From Watersipora subatra (lineage: Eukaryota; Bryozoa; Gymnolaemata; Cheilostomatida; Watersiporidae): DNA of 64,000 nt. The position numbers and the translations under genes were made by a program. The notes below the pieces were generated by a model, which worked only from the letters and a program-made list of their open reading frames with translations, was not told where the DNA came from and made no database searches. Location of the stretch: the NCBI RefSeq assembly GCF_963576615.1, contig NC_088709.1, forward strand, positions 22,027,243 through 22,091,242. Reading direction: 5' to 3'. Below, piece by piece: positions 47,300 through 57,370 of the stretch. How positions within the stretch are numbered: the first letter of the stretch is position 1; each line of letters begins with the position of its first letter.

Positions 47300-48228
47300 A
47301 TGTCAAATTCTGAAAAGTTAAGACCCTGGCGTTTCGAGCCTGACGCTCTATCTGAAGAAGATCCTCAACAGAATCAAACCTCCCAGCAAGTAAGCACCGC
47401 CATTAGCCAGCTCTCATGTGCCGAGCTAGCTAGTAGTAATAGCTTTAGCTTGAGAGTGATAGAACGAATATTATTATATATGATTTTAATGATGATAATT
47501 ATCGCTTCAATATTGCGAAAAAATAATTACAGATTTTTCTCGAATGACAACATTAACAATTTTATTATTTAAATCTAGTGCTGCACTGATATACTGTTGG
47601 ATAACATCGACCTGATGTATTAGCTATGGTTGCATAGACATATCTGTTCATTTCTTTAGGAGCTAATACCACCGGCTACAGAGTGGTGTGCCTGCAAGCA
47701 TTGTCAAGACATGCCATCTCTTCCTGAATGTTTGTGCTGCCATTATGCTGAGTTTGCGCATTGTCTCCTTGACCGAGGGGAGCATGAATGCCTGTGTATG
47801 CATCCCGGTGTAAACGAATTTGTGACGTCTGCACCCCTTGAGTTGAGGTGGAATAATTACCTGTGATATCATAGTGAGTTGGATATTCATTTAATGCCAA
47901 CAACACCAAGGCTATGCTAATGTGTCAAGCATTATCTAAAATTCTTGTGTTACACATTTAATGCATCAGTTGAACACACATATTCTGAACTCGTGGAACA
48001 CAAGGAGAACTGGTATATTTGGCTTGTACACTTACTACAGTAGAGAGTGTATTAGTTTTATGATTTTATTATATAAAGATCGAGATTATTTTGATGATCA
48101 GCAATTATTGTTTTTCAATAATTATTTTGGTAGATAATCTATTCCCATTTGGAGAGCCATCGCCAAATGCTCGGAAAAGGTTGTGTGCATACCGCAATCT
48201 TGTGTTTTGGTTTATGCCGCAAATCTTG
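47300..48228 (+). pseudogene. P2X7 C-terminal ('ballast') domain-like gene carried by the Kolobok element
   Basis: Three plus-strand exons fit. Exon 1, 47300-47389, is ATG-started with LRPWRFEP (the family's YxFEP-type opening) and ends at GTAAGC. Exon 2, 47660-47873, has acceptor TTTCTTTAG and a cysteine-rich core starting WCACKHCQDMPSLPECLCC and continuing to CLCMHPG; it ends at GTGAGT in phase 1. Exon 3 runs from 48134 (acceptor TTGGTAG) and has AYRNLVFWFMPQ, the equivalent of the family's AYRQFxxW. Exon 2 has one in-frame TGA (47864-47866). The last part, LPACLVSKIR..., sits on the opposite strand at 48379-48212 because of a palindrome. In vertebrates this zinc-binding domain is the cytoplasmic tail of the P2X7 receptor. 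In invertebrates it occurs without the channel, role unknown. Confidence 0.75.
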
Positions 48229-48379
48229 TTTGCAAGTCTGCAAACTCTTCTTCATCATCCGTTGGTGGGAAAAGAGCCCGAATCTTAGACACCAAGCAGG
48301 CAGGTAGAGGCCGTCGCTCACGGCGACAAATTTGCGGCATAAGCCAAAACACAAGCTTGCAGTATGCACACAACCTTTG
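48177..48379. repeat. Fold-back palindrome within the P2X7-like gene
   Basis: Arms of about 48 bp (48177-48226 and 48379-48330, three mismatches) flank about 100 bp. Both arms encode the same segment (RLCAY.xLVFW.MPQI), one on each strand. The spacer reads as the gene's C-terminus only on the minus strand, so the end of the gene has been inverted or copied by fold-back. Confidence 0.85.
48212..48379 (-). pseudogene. Inverted 3' end of the P2X7-like gene
   Basis: Minus-strand frame: an AYCKLVFWLMPQICRR block, then LPACLVSKIRALFPPTDDEE and a stop near 48212. LP(S/A)C...IR..FP followed by acidic residues is the expected end of the P2X7 C-terminal domain. It directly abuts the truncated last transposase exon. 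Confidence 0.7.
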
Positions 48380-48384
48380 TAACA

Positions 48385-51377
48385 ACATCCGTTGTAATGG
48401 ACCTCACTCTCAGGCCGTGGGAAATTAGATCGGACTGGCATCGCTTGAAGCCTTCCAGCTCCATGGTGTTAGAGCTGGTGGTCTCTGTTGACTGCAAAAT
48501 ATAGAAAGTTACGACCAACAATTACTTTCACATTATTTGAATGAACTATTTAGCTAGATGAGCAACTTCATGTTTATGTATTGATAACTACTAAAAAATT
48601 TGGGTTTTTGTCAGGCTGTGAAGTAAAAACTGTCAAAGTTTTACCTTGACAAGATGGCTGCTGACTATTAAACCGCAGCTCTGATCCATCATAGTGTAGG
48701 CTCTGTATAGTGCGCAATGCCCCGGACTATCGCATCTACCGTCACCTGCCAAATCAAGCTCCCAATCGATTGCTGCCATCAATCCCTCGTTATGCAGGGT
48801 GTACTGCTCAGCAATACACTGTAAAATATTGTAAAACTTCATTATACAAGATTAATTTGTATCATTATCATTAGTCTAAGAATGTAGAATCCTCTTCCCC
48901 TTTTTGTGCTATATTATGATGAAGAATCAGAATTTTGAATTATAATATATTTTGCTTGAAGGATGACATATTTTCATTTCAAGAAAAAAATTGTTTCTAA
49001 ATGTCGTTATTCAATTAGTGTGCCAAGCTTTTACTCACATTTTCCAAGTTTATGAGTAAATATTAACACTCACACCATGTAAGTATTCTCTTTGTTGGTA
49101 GAGGCAAACGCTGTGGCTTGGTATTGCGATGTTCAGGAGCGACAGAAAACGGAGGTTCTGCGTAAGGCATCCGCCAGAAAAGAGTGATGCAGCTGCCAGC
49201 AGGGGGTTGATGACGTGAGCTCTGTTCACCCTGGCAGTTGTTTCCCAAGTGTACGATCGGTGACAGGAGGCACATGTAACCTTGAACTCTACCATCCGCC
49301 TTCTCGCACCATCGTGAATGAGCAGGGGAGGGCGCAGGTGTGACAGTGAAATAGTCGCTGGAGTGCTGTCACACTTACAATTATTTTCTCCTCTTTGAAG
49401 GAGGATTCGGGTCTGAAATCACGACACAATAGTTGACTTGCAATACGATTTGTACAACATCATTTCCTGTTATTATATCATATTTGCTTGATCAGAAAAA
49501 GAATAAATATATAGCCATGCAATCATGACACAGATTTTACAAAACCCTATCAGAATCCATGATATTGTAAACATAAAATGTGAGTAATAACTCTATGGAT
49601 ATTTTTTATATTTTGTCAAGTTTGGTTTAGTTCAGCTCTATCTTACATGTAATTGGAGAGCGTTTGACGCTGGCCAACATAGCGCTCAAACTCTTCCCAG
49701 TCTTCAGTGGTTGGCACAAATTATTCATCTAATACTAATAATAATCAACTAATAATATTAATATGCTATTAACGATGATACCAGAAAATGACAATAACTA
49801 TTTTATATAACATATCTATAAGTGAGTGGGGTTAAGAAATTTGGCGAAATTAATCGTGAAACAACATTATTTCATCAATTATATATTAATATATTACGTT
49901 TTACAGATAGATATGCAGTATGAATTAGTTTTGTTATTATAATTAGAGTTGCCCCGATTTTGGTATCGGTATCGGTGCCGATATGAGTGTCAAGTATCTG
50001 AATCGGTATCGGCCGATCTTTTCTTAAAAAATCTGAACCTGCCGATACTTTTTACAGATCAACCATTTAGCAGAAAACTGTATTTTAACCTGCTATACTA
50101 ATAAAAATTCATCAGCTGTAAGCTTCTTACTTTTACTTAATGAATTTCAGGCCTGCCACACAATTTATTTCATGTCTATAGCCTGATCAACGCAGCGAAG
50201 GAAACTTTTTAGCCAGAACGTAAACAAAAAGTGTGGTATTTTCCAATTACAGCGATAGGTTTTATCGCAAGCAATCACGAACAAGATAACAAAAATGGGA
50301 AACAAGAACACAGTGTAATATTTCTATTTACTAGCATTACGAAAGTAATTTAAACAGTCGACGCATAAAGTTATCTATCACTCTCTTGATCCTGACGATA
50401 CAATGGATCGTTTGTATTGTACAAAAAACGGTAACCCCAGTGGCGTATCGGTATGTAGCCTGTCCTCCAACATCTGTTGCAAGGGAATCCCCCTTCAGGA
50501 CGCTTGGCTACATTGATAATGATGGAAGAAAAGAGACGTCTTACTGAGATAATTGAATCACTAACGGTTTTTAAAGGAAACATTGATTTGCTATAAACTT
50601 GTACAGGCACAGCAGTTCATCTAACAATAGAAGAGGGACTCCGTTATCACAGATAGAACTGTACCACTAACAGTAATTACCTTTATTTCCAAATTACAAG
50701 AAACATGGACTGTTTTGTTACTACATGCACGGTATGTCAGTATGTGAATATGTATATATTTTTTTCCATAAATGCAAACAAATAAATACAATAATATTCA
50801 TGTTTTCTTTGCATTATGTTTGTATTTGCATAATAAAATGAGCTACTATCTATGCAACACAAAAGATCTGAATCGGTATCTGAATCGGATTATTTTTCAA
50901 TTAGGATCGGTATATCGGATCGGAATCTGAATCGGCTGGTGAATTTAGAATCGGGGCATCTCTAATTATAATAAGGATAATACACGTAATTAAAAAGATA
51001 AAATACTAATAATATAATATTACAATTAAATGACATTAATATTGTTACATTAAATATAGATTAATACAGTAGGCTACTATTAGGAGAATACTAGAAAATA
51101 ACCCGAGTTACTACTACTAATACAAGTAGTTCATAAAATAAATTACTCACGTGCTTTGGTGACATGTGGAGTATGCAAACAGGTTAGAAAACATGTCGTC
51201 TTTGAACTGGCGAAAACAAAGGTAAGAGTAAGCAGGCGAATAAATAAAGTTTGTCACATCCAGCTTCACCCAGTTGTTCCACGCCCGGTGGAGGTCTGGT
51301 CTTTTCTCAGCTCTTGGCCAAAAAAAGGTGCTTCTCAGCTTGGCAGCTGCACAAACACTATGTGGCGCGTTAGACAT
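48385..51377 (-). pseudogene. Kolobok transposase, THAP exon plus core exons, broken
   Basis: Exon 1, 51377-51151 (ATG at 51377, donor GTGAGT), resembles a THAP domain. It has one N-terminal Cys, aromatic and basic stretches, and CFRQF..DMF where the fold needs CxxHF, so two zinc ligands are missing. Exon 49412-49074 has CHTCALPC, a one-base shift near 49300, then a CxxC pair (VTCASCHRSYTWE) and LLAAASLFSGG...LRFLSLLNIAIPS. Exon 48818-48645 has LAGDGRCDSPGHCALYRAYT with the first catalytic Asp. Exon 48491-48385 has MELEGFKRC and SITTD with the second Asp. The exon phases at 48645/48491 fit. After TTD the gene runs into the palindrome, and the remaining catalytic region is lost. One or more exons between THAP and 49412 may be hidden around the hAT insertion. 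Confidence 0.75.
49944..50964. mobile_element. Non-autonomous hAT-type element inside Kolobok
   Basis: 1021 bp with inverted ends TAGAGTTGCCCCGATT / TAGAGATGCCCCGATT and a perfect 8 bp duplication attataat (49936-49943, 50965-50972), as hAT elements make. Subterminal (a)tcggtatcgg repeats are dense at both ends. An open frame at 50610-50371 has no family I recognise. It lies in the transposase intron region between the THAP exon and exon 2, so it is younger than Kolobok. Confidence 0.93.
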
Positions 51378-51874
51378 TATGACGAATTGAAATAAACAAG
51401 TTTAATATGAGAAAGCGTGTTTGCTATTTGCGATAGATCAAACTTGAACTGAAACTAACATTATCTGGTCATGTGACTTACAACTCCCGCTATATGGCGC
51501 GAAAATTTTCTACAGCATTTTTCAACCATCATAGCGGACCAAAAGGCTCATCATTTTTATCAGAGGATGATATGCAATCGTTCAAGCTAAGCTTAAAAAA
51601 TTAAACATATTTTTATGCTACGTTTTGAGATATCAGTGCTCAAAGTTGCAGCATTACGATGCCGATAAAATAGACGCGTAAGAACAATAGACATGGTTTT
51701 TATCGCAAGCGTGAAGTATATTTGTGAAAATAGTTCGACGAATAAGGATGCATGAAAGTGTAAACATAAACTATCTCGCACACATTTTAGCCGTTTTAGC
51801 ACACATACGTCACATTTTAGCCGTTTTGGAAAACGAATCCAAACTAGGGCGGTCTCGTGTGGCTGCGATTTTCT

Positions 51875-52006
51875 GTTCGTTTTTTAGCTTTTACGAGCTT
51901 TTAATCACATTCCCACATATTTGGCACCTACAACACAATAGAGTAAGACATGGCGAATCTTTTGATACCAAATAACTGTAATGTGAATTTTGTTACAAGT
52001 CAACCT
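51875..52006 (-). repeat. Kolobok right terminal inverted repeat
   Basis: Inverted copy of 46914-47045, followed by TTAA at 52007. It lies about 500 bp upstream of the THAP start codon. Confidence 0.92.
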
Positions 52007-52010
52007 TTAA

Positions 52011-52160
52011 CTAGTCAAAACGTGGTATAGCATAAGTTGTATTTTATTAGCCTTGTTACAATTTCATGTTAATTGGTTCAGATGAACAGAAACCAAATAG
52101 ATGAAATAATGAAATGTTGCGCCTGTAGACTTAGATCTCTGAACTGAAATACACTGACCA
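52011..52160 (+). repeat. Right flank of the Kolobok insertion (repeat shared with 55.2 kb)
   Basis: ctagtcaaaa.gtggtat...gaacagaaaccaaatagatg is collinear with 55226-55370, completing the occupied/empty comparison. Confidence 0.85.
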
Positions 52161-52164
52161 CCCA

Positions 52165-52990
52165 ATTGCTTGAGTCAAACTCACAAAACTAAAATGAAAA
52201 CATAACTCTCACAAAACACAAATTCGTGACACTATTCATTACAGATATCTCATAGCAGTCAGACGTTTCATAGGCTAACATGCATTTGAGACACTCATGG
52301 CATGTTGGTTTCATTACATTTTCCCCATTGACTTCTCTGACTAGCTGGTGAGCTTCAGCTTTCTCGATTTGTGTAACAGTTTTTCATTGCATTGTTCATA
52401 ATCCTAAATTTATTTTACAAAATACAGAAAATATTAAAGAATTAGAAACTCATCAAGCATTTTTTGTTTGATTGCTTTGGATATCCATCATTCAAGAATT
52501 GCATGAGGCAGGCCTTTGTTGAGCCAGTCAACTGTAAAACTTCAGTTATTTGCCATTTTTGTTTCTCATCTTTGACTAGATATAAAATTTATTCATATTT
52601 ATTCAGATTATTCATGTATTTTATGTCTTATGCAGAGTTTTACTTGCCTAATTCAAACTGTTTTTATTATTTGCCACAAAGTGACCCACAAAGTGACCCT
52701 CTTTTGCTACCCAAATGTTTTTGCAATTGTTAGCTGGATTTATATTCTTTTTGCGGGAATAATACATTTTAGATAAAGGACCTGCTTCACCAATTAGTTT
52801 TATTGGGTTTTTTGCAAAATATTGAATGCTCACTTTGATCTGTGTTGACTGGATTTGCATGGCCATAAAATAGATTTGGTCTGGGAGATGACATACATGC
52901 TTGGATTTAGTTTTTAAAAAGCTTATTGCACATAATGCATATGTCTGCTAGCATTGCAAAGACCTTCACTCGTTTGTGTTTCTAGAGATG
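52165..52990 (-). repeat. Family X copy C (diverged)
   Basis: Matches 1400-1732 and 13900-14450 in blocks: tgactagctggtgagcttcagctt..tcgat, gtttttcattgcattgttca, tagctaccc-type, ttggtctgggagatg. On the minus strand the shared coding trace reads QIEKAEAHQLVREVNGENV, followed by a CxxCLKC cluster at about 52390-52290. It gives the best view of the family's lost protein. Family unknown. Confidence 0.65.
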
Positions 52991-53034
52991 TTTGTATGCA
53001 ACTAAATTTACAGGATTATTAATGCAAGTAAATA

Positions 53035-54322
53035 CAGTAAAACCTGTATTTAAACGCCACCTTCAATTGAGCACCACTATGAAATAGAGAGCGTCACCCT
53101 TTATTTGAATGCTACTTTTATTTGAATGCCACTTCCAGTTTACCAATACTCTCTGACCTTTGTAACCTTTACAAACTCATAATAGCAAGTGATCAGGAGA
53201 GAAGTGTCCACAAACCGTATTAATAATGATTCAATTACATCAATAATAATTAGTTCGTTCATTTTTTCTGTTTGTATCGAAGTCCGTTTTCGAATTCTGT
53301 GTCTAGGTTATTTCGTTAGAATCTTTTAATGCAGCACCATAAAATAATTAGTTACTGTATTAGGCTATTAGTAGTTCCTTTTTTATGACGTTCTGATACT
53401 TCAATGTATGGGAAAAGGTTTTCGCATTCACGATGGAAAATTCACTACTATTATTTTGAGGCTAACTTTTGAACCTGTTTTAATAACATGTGGTTTTTTT
53501 TTATTCGCAGTGCAGAAAACAGGTTGAGGTCAGAAGACGTTGTGGAAGGTATTGAACAGCCAGAATTTATACAATGGTTCGAAACAGAAACAACAATCAG
53601 AACACAACTGGCCCAGCAAGCGACGCTAATATTTTTGTATTAAAAATGTTGATACTTGTCTTAAAACGTTAACTTTTGTTTCTACATGTAATATAAGTAT
53701 GGTTCCTTTATGTCACTTGTTCATGAATATATAGTTGTAGCATTTGGTAGATTATCATTATATAACTTATAAATATGCAGATTTACAGCACATTATTTGA
53801 TAGCCTCATTGCAGTAATCTGATTTTACAACGAATCGATGCTTGTAACTCATCTTCTATTGAATATAAAAAGCTAGTTTGGGCTGTAAACTGTAGCAAAC
53901 ATGTTGATGGGCTCAATGAGGTTTTATGCAACCCTGTTAAATGTAATTATAAAATGAAAATATGCCTTCAAATTTAAAATGAAATAAAAAGCTTTTAAGC
54001 TCCAACAAGTCGCAATGCAGGCTATAAAATCATGGTTGGTTAATTGCGAGCAATATATATCAATTGGTAGATGCATGTATTAACTTCCTCGTGCATGCTT
54101 ACTTAAAAATATCTAAGTTGGTGGTAAGTTAGTAAATTTCTTGCTAAAGGGTTAATGGCGCACCACCCAAAGGAGAGTGCAAAATATAGGCAACATTTGA
54201 TTCCCCCACATAAAGATTAAATCCATTTTTCCACCAGTCTGACGAGGTGTTTGAAAAAAGCGCCACTCTAAGGGAAGGGTTGAAAGATAGAGTGCCGTGG
54301 CATTCAAATAAAGGTCTTACGG
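53035..54322. mobile_element. pogo/Tigger-like non-autonomous element
   Basis: 1288 bp between TA dinucleotides (53033-53034 and 54323-54324). The 26 bp inverted ends start CAGTAAAACCTGTATTTAAA / CCGTAAGACCTTTATTTGAA (five mismatches). Internal tttgaatgccac repeats lie near the left end. One possible exon tail sits behind a good acceptor (53510, tttattcgcag): RSEDVVEGIEQPEFIQWF ending at 53641, perhaps the end of a transposase. TA targets and CAGTAAAACCT-type ends fit the pogo branch of Tc1/mariner. Confidence 0.75.
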
Positions 54323-54324
54323 TA

Positions 54325-55140
54325 TGTTTCTCCTAGGCAGTAACTTTGGCAAATACATGTTTTAGCTCATAGTTTTGGCGGTACTTGCATGAGTGATATC
54401 AGACTTGCTTTTTTGAGCTCTGCTTTTAATTCATGACAGCGAATCCTAAACTATGCAATACAAATATATCTTAATAAACTATTAACTATATGGGCTTGTC
54501 CATAATTAGTGTGTGACACTTGTAAAGCTTTCCTAGCTATATGGCGATTCAGCATTCTGAATTTATAATTTTTGAACTACAACACTTAGTGTTTGAGGCA
54601 TGCGTGAGCCTTGATAAGTTGGATTTATTATATATAATAAACCTGTAAACTAGTTGGTGTACAATATTTATTTAAAATACACAAATTTGAGTCTTTTTAA
54701 CCTAAATACTTATAGATCAAATATGAATACTGCAACTATATTTTCTCCCATTTTTTATATGATCTTTATGTTTGAATTTGAGTAACCTCTAGGCATATTT
54801 TAGAGACAGGAGAACAAAACAAATTTTTTAGTGCATAAACCAAATCGCAGACTTAGTTGTTTTCTTTGCTCAATGAATTTTATAGATGGCTGGCCCTGAC
54901 TCATGTGAGATAAGTTAGCTCATATGATTGCAACAGATAGGAGTTTCATAGCTGAACCGCTTCAAAAGCTGTCATAATAATCACATGTTTCGTGGTACTT
55001 AACTTACTGCCAGCAATAAGATCAACAATCATTTTTCAGACCTTAGAAGTAGTCATTTGTCGAGTTGGTTTTTTATCAGCTGAACAAATTTATTCCAGTA
55101 GATATTCATATGTTGTAATATAATATAACAGCATCTGTTG
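54325..55140. other. No gene recognised
   Basis: AT-rich spacer, nothing recognisable. Confidence 0.45.
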
Positions 55141-55370
55141 TAAAACAATCATATGCTATTCATCATCAATAAGTTTTAATAACATCGCGCTGGCCTTCTT
55201 TGAATGCTAGATTTCTGTAACTAGTCAAAACATGGTATGGTCTAATTTGTATTTTATTAGCCTTACTTGTTACAATTTCATGTTATTTGGTTCAGATGAA
55301 CAGAAACCAAATAGATGAAATAATGAAGTGTTGCGTCGATAGACTTAGATCTCTGAGCTGAAAATTAGAC
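55141..55370 (+). repeat. Empty-site copy of the repeat hit by Kolobok
   Basis: Continuous match to 46845-46913 plus 52007-52160, with gtaa at about 55216 where the occupied copy has TTAA. It shows what the 46.9 kb locus looked like before the 5.1 kb insertion. Confidence 0.88.
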
Positions 55371-56930
55371 AAAAAGGCATATCAAACCTTACTTTTTAGA
55401 GAAGCTGCAATGTTGCTGATGTAGCTATAAATAATCACTTCTAAAAAGTAACGAACTTGACAACAAAAATTATTATTTGGTAATGGCCAATAATTCCAGT
55501 TAGAGTTGTATGCTCATTTTACAAACAACTCTAAATTTAAAACACTTGAAACCTTGACTGATTGCGAATGTTTTACAAGGTATACATTTATGTGTCAAGT
55601 ACCATTTTGTGTGTCAGTGTCAAGTCAAATATCATCTGATATCTCACTTTTCTAAGTGAGCGTCTATGACATCCACCAGCTGCTTTTACATTGAAGAGAC
55701 AACTCCGAACAGCGTCAATTCACAATACGATAAGTTTTGTGGCAGCAAATATGTTAGAATGTAATTTTCAAAAACCCTGATGTACTTCAAAGGATGAGGA
55801 GTGAATATGTCACTACAAAATTCAGTAATGATTTCACCTTTTGCTTTTACTATTGGCTCTCATCGTTATTCCTCAGTTCTTTGGTTCTATCTGCTAGTCA
55901 CCCTTTATCCTTATTTTCCACATTCATAATACCTGGGGGCACAGCTGACCTGAAGTTGACTTTGTGCTCCCTTTTTACGATGAAAGCATTTAACACCTCA
56001 GACTCGTTGCCTTATAGCTTTTGAATGGTATGAATGCCTTCCGGGTTTTTGCACTTAAGTGAAGTGCTCACACCAATATTCTGGATCTGCAAAATTCTCC
56101 ATTAGCGTTCAACTCGTATATCCTCAAGTTGGTTTTGCTCTGTAACCTTTTGAGTGTTTGTAAATTAGTTGAGCAGCAAAATGCAAAAGCAGAGCTGTGA
56201 ATATTCAGCTCACATGTGCAAGTGATGATGTGCAATAGTAAGACGGCAATATACAATACAAAGCTACTGACCCCTGATTTCCAATCCTTGATAGGGATTG
56301 CCTGCTTTGTAAAGGAGCCCCTTAACTCTCAAGTATATACGTGAGATTTACTTTTAGTTATCAATTCAGTTGCATCAGTTAGTAGGATACGTTCATGCTA
56401 TGACCAAACCTACTTGTATAGTTGTAAGGAAATCTAAATGCCGTAGATAAATTTAACTATTGTTCTCTCAGTGTCAGGGGCGTCCAATCATGCCTGTCAT
56501 TTAGTAACAGTGAAAAGTACTTTTGAGCCTGAATATTTCTTCAGCTATTGTTGTCTAGCAATTTATTTTTATTTTTGTTGTTATATTTTTTTGCATATAT
56601 AAATTAATTCAAGTTTCTTTTGCTGCTTCATAGTGCGCCTTCTTTTTAGCTTGCAAATTCATAAACTGCTCCGAAGCCTTTGTAACATTAAGCTTGTCTG
56701 GCTGTTTTGCAAATATATGTTCAAGGAAGTTGGCAGGCAAAACATTTTTTGTCGCTTTAAATACAAACAAACGTAAAGCTTGAGTTGCTGACGATCTTTT
56801 TCATTTATTTGCTATGCTGTTTTGTTGAGGTTGGCCATTAAGCAATCTAATTAAAAGACATGAATTTCACAAAAATTACAAAAGAATTAAAAATACATTA
56901 ACTTCATTTTGGTTGTAAACATTATGGAGT
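55371..56930. other. No gene recognised
   Basis: Open frames at 55794-56024 (+) and 56256-56068 (-) lack motifs and splice support. Otherwise spacer. Confidence 0.4.
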
Positions 56931-57300
56931 ACTAGCTGAATGCACAGCATTTCACAGGTAATAAAAAACTTTCTGCACAAAGAATTTAGCATTAGTTGCT
57001 AAATTTAGTTATCATTGGCTAAATCTATTTAGTCACTAAAGCTAGTAACTTAAGCTAGTAACGTCCTGTAATAAAAGTTGTCTGAAGCCAGCTTGCTTAT
57101 AATCGTTAATGAATCTATACATATAAATCTCAGTGTTTACCTTTTTGTTGGTTTTCTGTTAGTCTGTCTGTGTGTCCAATTATAGTGACGAAGTCATAGG
57201 AATGAAAATCTGCTGTGCACTAGATTTGAGCTTATAACCTCCAATGCAGACAGCATTAATCCAATACAATACACTGTCCAACGGGCTATACTATGAAATA
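56931..57300. repeat. Dispersed-repeat head (+) and SINE (-)
   Basis: The head (actagctgaatgcacagcatttcacagg) is at 56931. A ttagt/taac-rich body follows to 57075. A minus-strand SINE occupies 57300-57130, with A box (tagcccgttggacagtg), B box (gttataagctcaaatct) and tail (actataattggacacacagac). Confidence 0.65.
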
Positions 57301-57370
57301 ACTTTGCACATACTCATTACACCAGCCAATGTTTTATGGCTTCACGCTACTCACTTTAGCTAGCACTACG

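Larger units (their letters stand above)
46914..52006 (-). mobile_element. Kolobok-type DNA transposon with TTAA target sites
   Basis: 5093 bp between two TTAA copies (46910-46913 and 52007-52010). The inverted ends begin AGGTTGACTTG and stay similar for about 130 bp. The related empty site at about 55210-55225 has a single gtaa where this locus has TTAA-element-TTAA. The minus strand carries the transposase (THAP exon plus three core exons). The plus strand carries a convergent gene for a P2X7-C-terminus-like protein. A hAT-type element sits inside (49944-50964). TTAA targets occur in piggyBac and Kolobok; the THAP exon and the GDGRCDSPGH motif select Kolobok. The copy is damaged (frameshift, lost transposase 3' end) but its borders are intact. 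Confidence 0.9.

Noticed and set aside
50371-50610. 79-codon minus frame with CNRCWRTGY
   Set aside because: Inside the non-autonomous hAT element; I found no family and no start or splice support, so it is not called as a gene.
46914-52006. Calling the TTAA-flanked element piggyBac
   Set aside because: The coding blocks (THAP-like exon, GDGRCDSPGH, SITTD) do not fit piggyBac; piggyBac-type residues are found only in the separate relic at 32930-33722.
55794-56024. 76-codon plus frame with hydrophobic stretches
   Set aside because: Composition is that of AT-rich background; no initiation or splice context.
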